Shown: positions 57,272 through 64,000 of the stretch, piece by piece
Numbering within the stretch: position 1 is the first letter of the stretch
Layout of the letters: each line of letters begins with the position of its first letter
Assembly: GCA_918807975.1 (NCBI GenBank)
Contig: OU964922.1
Location: 25,346,329-25,410,328, forward strand
From: Aplidium turbinatum
Taxonomy: Eukaryota > Chordata > Ascidiacea > Aplousobranchia > Polyclinidae
Direction of reading: 5' to 3'
DNA: 64,000 bases
Made by a program: the position numbers and the translations under genes
The notes under the pieces: generated by a model
Database searches by the model: none
What the model saw: only the letters and a program-made list of their open reading frames with translations
Told to the model about the DNA's origin: nothing

Positions 57272-58641
57272 CAGTGTTGTACGTTGACGCCGTCAATTTG
57301 ACGGCGTCATTTGACGGCGTCAACTTTTTGTTGACGCTGAGGCTAGCGCCGTCAATTTATTTTTCAGTTGACGGAAGTGATAGCGTCGTCAACTATTTGG
57401 CCGATTTTAAGCGTCAAGCGCTAAGCGTCATTTTTTGTTTTCATGGAAAATCTCGTTTCACAATAAGAGTTTCACAATGTATTCTGGCCAGCGCGACTCA
57501 TCCGAATTACCGGCTTTTGCGTTGGTTGGTACGGCTCCCTGAAATACATGCGGAAGAAGTTCGCCAAATGGCGATCACCCATGTATTGAGAACGAGGGAT
57601 CAGAGACAGAAAGCGAAAAATCCATGAATGGCATCGCGGACGTTGAATATACTTTATTTCAAGAGCTCTATGCCCCTGAAAAGAGCGATGTTGGTGCAGT
57701 GGACCACGTTAAAAGATTTATACATGCTAAACTATCACAGCACGCTTGGAACAGTGATACCTTTCCGACTAAACGTTTTCAACTTGTTTTTGAAATACAA
57801 CACACCAATACCAACCAGCGCTGCTGTGGAGCGCATGTTTTCATTTGGAAAGGACAATATGCGCAGGGGCGCCGGAAGCGGGGGGAGCAGGGGAAGCGGA
57901 TGCCCCTCTGCCCTCAAATTTCTGTGGATGGGGAGGGAAGAGGGGGCAATGGTGCCCTTTTAAGGTCATGTAAGCTACTGCACACTTTGCAATATAACAA
58001 TTTATGCTATTCGCTTTTAGCCTAATTATAATGTTCTATTTTTGCCTCAAAATAATATTCACGACACAAAATTCTCCATTACAGTAAGTTATATTACATC
58101 ATTATAAAATAGCATGATGCCCTTCCGTGCCATTGTTCTTTGTATAGCGGACACTTGTATCATTACTCGATAATGAGCTGATAGATGAGCATTATCGCTA
58201 TATATCTTATCTTAAAACTTACAAAAAAAATTAGCCTTTCAGCAACAAAAGTGCCCTGTTTTCATACTCCTGCCCATCCAGTCAAAAATCGCTCCGGCGC
58301 CCCTGAATATGCGTCTCAAACGCAGCAGATTGTCAGACAAACGTTTTGAAATGCTTGTTTTTCTGCAAGGAAATAACTAATAGGCTGAGCAGCTAATTAC
58401 AATACAGTCTCAAAACATAATAGGCTACCTGCTCTTTATTTATAGCTATTGTTAGCCTGAACTTGGTTGAAATATTTCCGTTTTATAAGACGCTGGCAAA
58501 AAATAGCGCTAGAAATTAGCGCTGACGCTGACGCCGTCAATTTCTTTAAGAGCTTACGCAGTCCTTTACGCCGTAAAGTTTTTAGGCAATTCGCGCTGAC
58601 GCTGACGCCGTCAAATTATTTCAATGACGCGTACAACACTG
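57272..58641 (+). mobile_element. hAT element, internally deleted, copy 2
   Basis: Same CAGTGTTGTACG / CGTACAACACTG ends as 43358-45088, with a perfect 8-base duplication CTTACAAC. The empty site is visible in copy A at about 16380-16388. It keeps the same C-terminal transposase fragment (ELYAPEKSDVGAVDHVKRF, PIPTSAAVERMFSFGKDNM) and is interrupted at the end of that motif by the MITE at 57864. Confidence 0.9.
57864..58305 (-). mobile_element. hAT-type MITE nested in hAT copy 2
   Basis: CAGGGGCGCCGGAA at the left, TCCGGCGCCCCTG at the right, with perfect duplication AATATGCG (57856-57863 and 58306-58313). At 442 bases it is a shortened, inverted relative of the hAT at 51026-54430. Confidence 0.9.
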
Positions 58642-58649
58642 CTTACAAC

Positions 58650-60049
58650 CCTGAAAACGCTACATGTGATAAATATGAGTAATCTCCTAATCAGAGGTGG
58701 GCTCCAGCCAGGGGTTTGAGAAGCAGTAAATACGCCTTCCATGATTTAAGTTATTGATTACTATTATATCATGCTTCTGTAGCAGCTTTTCTTTTTTACA
58801 GTCAAAAACATTGAACAAAATAAAATAAAAAAGCCCCTGAACAGCCTTGTGTCCCCGGCAGTTAACACGGCCCTGCTTTGATAGATGAAAGACTGAGAGA
58901 GACTGACACAGAGAGAGAGGTTGCTTAGTTGCCGTTCAATATTACAAACCAAATGCAAATATATAGACAAGAAGCACCAACGAAATTTATGGTATTCTAG
59001 TCAAAGTGCTTGTTGCATGAATGAACACAAAATTTTAAATGTTAAAAAACAGTTTAAAATATTGCACACGTAAACATTGAACCAACGAATGTGATAGAAA
59101 CAGTGAAATGTGACGTCCTTGTGAGCAGTCCATTAACGTGAAATGTCATTAAACGTTTCATTGTTTGACAAATCGGCTACGTATGGTTTTATATAAACGA
59201 AACGATAAATGAACTGCAATGAAGTAATAATCTAAACTAACAAATTTGTTTTACCAGAGCATTTTTTAAATACAAGTGGCTTGCTTCTTACTGATTGTAT
59301 TGTTTCACTCTACAATTAATTTCTTCTATGTGTAAAGTTCAGAACTTTCCACACTGTGTGCAACGGCACACTAGTGTGCGCAAGAGGGTAGCAACTCGCA
59401 AGTGCGCCGCGAATCTCCAGTGGATGGATGTTCCAGTATTAGAGCAAAGCTGCAAAGTGTCAAATTTGGTCAAAAAAGAGCATTTGCTTTCATGTTACAC
59501 GCTACTATAAATTGCCATTTTATCTGAAATTTTTCTGTCTCGAGATGAAACTCTGGTGCCTTTTAACAATTTATTCGATTATAGATGCTTTGATATTAAT
59601 TATTTCTAGTTTTGATAAACTGGGGGCAAGAGAAACGTATGTTAATCTTTTTGCAAAAAACAAACAAGAAAAAACCAGTCTCTTGTTTTGGACAAGATCC
59701 AACAAATTGGTTTGTTTCCTTCATATTCGTGGCTATAGCAGGAGCTTTAATTTCAATAAGTAGGTTTTGTTAAGGCGCTTGCCAAATTGCTCAGATCTTC
59801 CTTTCTGTCTGCTGTGATTTTTTCGTGTGCGCAATGTGCAAACAACTATCAGCATGCAGCAATTAGAAAGACAAAATATACTGATTTGGTAGAATATGAA
59901 TAAAATTTCGAATTTTATAGACTAAAAGCTGCCCAAGGTTAAATGTGCTTATCAAGTAGGTTTGTGCTGGTGAAGTTCCCTCTAAACGAATCAGTTACGC
60001 AACGCCACTGCGCTCTCAGGCTAGCATCATTGAATTTTACACAAAACAT
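58650..60049. other. duplication copy B, no gene recognised
   Basis: 58650-59040 pairs with 16385-16790 of copy A. From 59040 to 60049 the sequence has no partner in copy A, and only short ORFs without domains are present. Confidence 0.5.
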
Positions 60050-60640
60050 CTCGGTGGAAATAAATCTATATACTGTAGGCCAAAAGTAAAATCCTCCCAT
60101 CGAAAAGTGCCCCTCTATGGTTAACTTGCCAGATGACAAGCCCACGTTTATGATAAAACAATATCGTTGTTTTTCAACTGCCTTTCCATCAGTAGTGATA
60201 CCGAAGAGAATTTTTAAACTCTGTGCTATACCAGTTACATAATACTTTACTGATATCAAACCATGTAAAATATTGAGATACACAGTCAAGCATCTAATCT
60301 ACTGTAAATGCAAGTTTAAAAAGTTTAAAACAAAGTTAAGAAATTTTTCGTTTGCTGTAGTGAGATGTTGTATTCAGTAGGTTGTAATGGAAAAGTCTGA
60401 CTTCCATTATCAACGCATTGCACACGGGATTGAAATATACCCGATAGCACTCACCATAGCTATGTAGGTGACTAAGGTGCTCACCTATTTATTGAATGGC
60501 TGTTTTCGTTGGACTCGGAAGCTGTTACTTGATCAAATGCAGAGATTGCAATTCATAAAATGGTGAATGATTGAATGAGTGAATCGATTGCATTGAATTG
60601 TAACATTGAATCAAATAAGATTATGGAACGAATTCTGTTG
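60050..60640 (+). repeat. dispersed ~0.55 kb repeat, copy 3
   Basis: Matches 26440-27010 along its full length and 17040-17420 in its second half. Confidence 0.7.
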
Positions 60641-61164
60641 GAGATGTTTTAAAAAAAGTTCCAATTGAGTGTAGTCAAACAGCCATGAAAAGGTCACCAT
60701 CAGATAGGCCACCTGGTAGGTAGACTTATAAGAAATTATTCTACTTGAAGCAAAAAGACGTTTGCGGACATGCCTCGGTTTAGATCATCTTAATTTAGTG
60801 TTAGCCGGTATATGTAGCCTATATGTAGCTTAGAGTAGTGTTCATTTTGACATCAATAGCCTACTGTACAAAGTGTACAATAGGCTACATCTTTACATGA
60901 GACGCGAACTAAATTGAAAGGTTTAGCCTTCGATTTCTTGTTCGACTTGTTATTTTCGTTTTTTACTGGCTACTTTTTTGATTTATTACATTGAAAATAA
61001 TTAATAGCAAAACATCATATTAAATCATTAATTTGTATTGCTAGATTATTAGGCCATATTATGTGTTTTTGCATGAATGGTCAGAAAATCAGACTGAACT
61101 GTTTCGTGATAGGTCAGCGGTGATAGTCTATTTGAACCCAATCTCTCTAGTTCAGACTATATTG

Positions 61165-62025
61165 CAAAATGTGCGCTTGAGCAATGAACGTTAACCCTAT
61201 CTCAATACGAGCTGTTTTCGTACGCGGAAAGTACGTCACGTGCTATCTTAGCTCCGTGGTAACTAATCGCTAATAACGCTAGCTATGACAATCACAGAGC
61301 CAAAATATTTTACAAAATAATAGCCATGTGTATTGTGCGTATAGAAATTAAATTTTTACCCAACAAATTTATTGAAATAAATTGTTTGAGATGAAAAGAC
61401 GTCAGAAAGTCGGTTTTTATTCTAATTTCCCAAAAATAGCTTCAAAAATGAAATTTTTGAATTATAACATAAAGTAATGCTAAACTAAACAAAACATTAC
61501 ATTTTCTCATGAATATAAGGCATTTTTGGGCGTTTTTACGTTTCAAAGTAATTGCACTAACATTTTTATTGCACTTACATTAACATATATATAACTAGCA
61601 TTGCACGAAAATGTCTAGCCACCTGAGACGAAATGCTTATTGTGAAGGGCAGGAAGGGAAAAAAATGACCAGGTAGGTTTAGAAAATTTGCAAAGAATAA
61701 AAACTAAAAGTCAAGAAATTTCACATCTCTCGCATATTTCCTTCCGTGAAATATTTCACTACAAGAGTGGGGCGTCCTCATAAAGCCCCGTGTCGCTACA
61801 GATAGGGTTAAGGACTGCTCTCCACTCAGCGGCATCTAATGGATGGAATAATTCCCTGGCAACAAGACTTCAGCAATCGCAAACTTCACAATGTCAATCT
61901 CAGTGACCGGGCTTGCGTCATTGATTCAAAGCCTCTACAAGTGCTCTACAAACTGCCAGGATTAGACTCTCAAAGAAACTTTCCCAGTCCGAGGATAAAG
62001 ATTCAGTCAAACAATCAAAAGACAC
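61165..62025 (+). repeat. SINE family A, split by a TTAA-type MITE
   Basis: GTGCGCTTGAGCAATGAACG before the insertion joins at TTAA to AGGACTGCTCTCC after it, matching the uninterrupted copy at 30567. The tRNA head is missing. The 3' end lies within about 60 bases of the start codon of the second host gene. Confidence 0.8.
61195..61807. mobile_element. TTAA-type (piggyBac-like) MITE, copy 2
   Basis: TTAA on both flanks (61191-61194, 61808-61811), ends CCCTATCTC and AGATAGGG. The interior matches 20035-20629. Non-coding. Confidence 0.85.
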
Positions 62026-62083
62026 AAATTGATCCTTTTTGTCTTGACAGTACAATTTAGTTGCAGAGTAATAATCTTTCAAA

Positions 62084-62777
62084 ATGTTGACTAAATTCAT
62101 TGCAATGTTGATGTTCGTTCATCTTGTTTATGGAATGAACCTTTCAAACTTGTGTCTACCTCTTCGTCAAATGGTAGATCAACATCAGGAGGTACAATCG
62201 CCACCCGATGTTACCCAGGGACGTGCCTATACAATGGGGCCTACAGGCCAACCTTGGTCAAAAGGTGAAAAGGGAGATATTGGCCAGTGCAATTGTGACG
62301 ACAGTTCAAGGATTTCAAGTTTAGTCGAGCAGTTAAGAATCCTCAATGGTAAGTTACTGACGTCACAGTCATATAACAAAATTGTGGTAAATCATCTTCG
62401 GCCAACATTCGAACATTTGTTTCAACAACACAAGTAATTAAAATTTATGAAGAATAAGATTCAAGACAAAGACTTTCAGTACTGTATTGTTAAAGAACTA
62501 TTTTGAAACTAACTTCGCCATTTCACTGTGACTGTGATTCGTGATAAATATTAACGATAAATATTGGACACGATTTTCGTGTTTGTAAAATTTTTAAAAC
62601 TTTGAAATTTGATAAAATTTAGATTAAAAAGGTTAAAATTGAATTTTCAGTTATCACTATTTAATATTCATACGCAATGTGGTCATCATCATCATCATCA
62701 TAAAATTTGTCATTATGAAATTTGTTTTTCAGACACTGTTCAACAGCTTGTTAACCTCACTCCGCGTTCTCCAAATG
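62084..62777 (+). CDS. second collagen-like/CCP/F5/8C protein gene, first two exons (cut by window end)
   Basis: Exons 62084-62348 and 62733-62777, with GT/AG borders and the same phase-1 introns as the gene at 22884. Residues 1-17 are a signal peptide (MLTKFIAMLMFVHLVYG). The collagen-like part (GPTGQP ... KGEKGDIGQ) is three residues shorter than in the first copy, and its Gly-X-Y register is broken at different places. Exon 2 (DTVQQLVNLTPRSPN) lacks the Gln run of the paralogue. The third exon is not reached because an unrelated insertion starts at 63175. Inferred to be a secreted protein of the same type. Confidence 0.8.
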
Positions 62778-63174
62778 GTATGACACCATGAACAATTGTG
62801 TTTGTTTTTATTACAAGCTATCGTAGCTTTACATTACTTTGTCTGGGATCATATACTGTGCATGTATTTATAAAATAGAATTAATTTGCTATGTCCAATT
62901 TTCTTCAAAAACAAAACTTTATTGAAAGTAAGACGTTTGATCAACTAAAAAGTGATTAACTTGTTTTCAAAAATGGAAAGGATTTCGTTAAAGATAAAAC
63001 ATCTTCTGAAACAAAAATGGAGAAAAAAAAAACTTTCCAAATGATTACAAAAGTAAAGAAAAGTCGTTAAAACAGTTAAAACAGATAAAATATCTCGCAG
63101 CGAATTATTTTGCATTTGCAGTTATTGTTTTTATACTGCTGCTGAGTTGAAGCAGATAACAGCCCACTGCGGAT

Positions 63175-64000
63175 CAGTGGCGCCGACAGGGAGGGGGGGT
63201 AAGGGGGGAAGGTGCCTCTCAATGTTTTGGGGAGTAAAAGCTTTCTCTTTTAATTTAAATGCGTTCTCCTTGCTGCTGTTATAATTATGATTTCTGATTC
63301 TAGTTACGCACTTTGCTACCTGTTACGTAACAATTGTTACCAGCAGTTCAGCAGATTGGTTCTGGCTTGGCTATTTCATTTTTATTTGTTTAATATTTCA
63401 TCATATTTTTACCTCGTGGTGGAAAATCGGAGACAATGCTAACATTTTGATCTAACAGCGAGTACAACAAGGGCATGGTTTTTCACGACTTATTTTAGGA
63501 TTTATTTTGTAACCAGACAACAAGGGCATGGTTTTTCACGTGTTATTTTAGGATTTACTTTGTAACCAGCAAGGTTGTTGGATCGAGTGGAAATGTATAG
63601 CTATGTGAGAGACTGCCTTTCTAAGTTAGTAGAGTAGTGGCAGTGCATACAGCATTGGGTCATTTAATGTTTTCGTAAAGATATAATTAAGATTTAACTC
63701 AACGAAATCTACTAATGTAATGTAGCCGTGGATACCAGGATAATGCAAGCGGTTGAAATTCTTAACTTAGTTTAATTTACTTGCTGCATAACGCATAAGG
63801 GTCACTTGCTTCCACAGTGCTTTTTGTTGCACAAGTTTAATTACTGTAAGTTACAAAATCTGCAAAAGTTTTTTTGGTATCTAAAATGAGTGAGACGAGA
63901 ATGACACTATTTTAATAGAGAGGAAATGCAATGAGGATGAGAGTAGGAAGGTGAGCCAAAGGGAAGTTTGGCTTTGTTGACAATAAAAAGAACATAAACC
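63175..64000 (+). mobile_element. probable hAT-type insertion in intron 2, truncated by window end
   Basis: Homology with the first gene's second intron stops at 63174 and CAGTGGCGCCGACAGG begins, the usual look of a hAT 5' end. The rest runs to the window edge with no ORF. Confidence 0.4.

Larger units (their letters stand above)
55988..61165 (+). repeat. segmental duplication copy B (interrupted)
   Basis: Matches 10217-17950 in order and orientation, about 45.8 kb downstream. It carries a SINE at 56914, a hAT at 57272 and about 1 kb of extra sequence between 59040 and 60050 that copy A lacks. Homology resumes at about 62030 with the gene. Confidence 0.8.

Noticed and set aside
56845-57627. 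260-codon plus-strand ORF
   Set aside because: It runs across a SINE on the opposite strand and the end of a hAT element; no single gene is present.

Overview
This is animal (metazoan) DNA: AT-rich, intron-bearing and dominated by transposable elements. The only convincing host genes are two tandem copies of a secreted protein gene with a signal peptide, a short collagen-like stretch, a CCP/sushi module and a coagulation factor 5/8 type C (discoidin) domain. That architecture, the tRNA-derived SINEs and the mix of hAT, piggyBac-like, Academ-like and pogo-like DNA transposons suggest a marine invertebrate. A tunicate is possible, but the sequence alone does not settle the species.

Layout. 1-8622: a giant foldback structure with ~4 kb arms, each holding a tRNA-Leu-like relic, tandem ~0.3 kb units and an 84-codon ORF. 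8623-10216: stacked minisatellites, ending in 23 perfect copies of an 11-mer. 10217-~17950: copy A of a segmental duplication, interrupted by a hAT-type element that itself holds a young LTR element whose gag ORF ends in a CNBP-like zinc-knuckle array. 18-22.8 kb: SINEs, a snap-back MITE and a TTAA-type MITE. 22884-29757: a complete six-exon host gene (367 aa). 30-34 kb: SINE, direct repeat and pogo relic. 34.1-43.1 kb: an Academ-like transposon with an XPG/FEN-like nuclease domain, carrying two piggyBac-like insertions. 43.3-45.3 kb: a SINE split by a hAT element. 46.2-48.3 kb: a piggyBac/LINE composite rearranged by a small inversion. 49.3-50.2 kb: a MITE with tandem repeats in its TIRs. 51.0-54.4 kb: a hAT element hosting a second Academ-like relic with an internal inversion. 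54.9-55.9 kb: a long-TIR element. 55988 to the end: copy B of the duplication, with its own SINE, hAT, nested hAT MITE and SINE/TTAA insertions, ending in the first two exons of the second collagen-CCP-discoidin gene, which the window edge cuts off.

The insertions can be ordered because several have a matching empty site, either in the paralogous duplication copy or in the broken host element. The host genes are secreted proteins and probably bind ligands or surfaces outside the cell (a lectin- or complement-like role), which is an inference from domains only. Exon and intron positions come from reading splice sites and reading phase by eye; no alignment or search was run.
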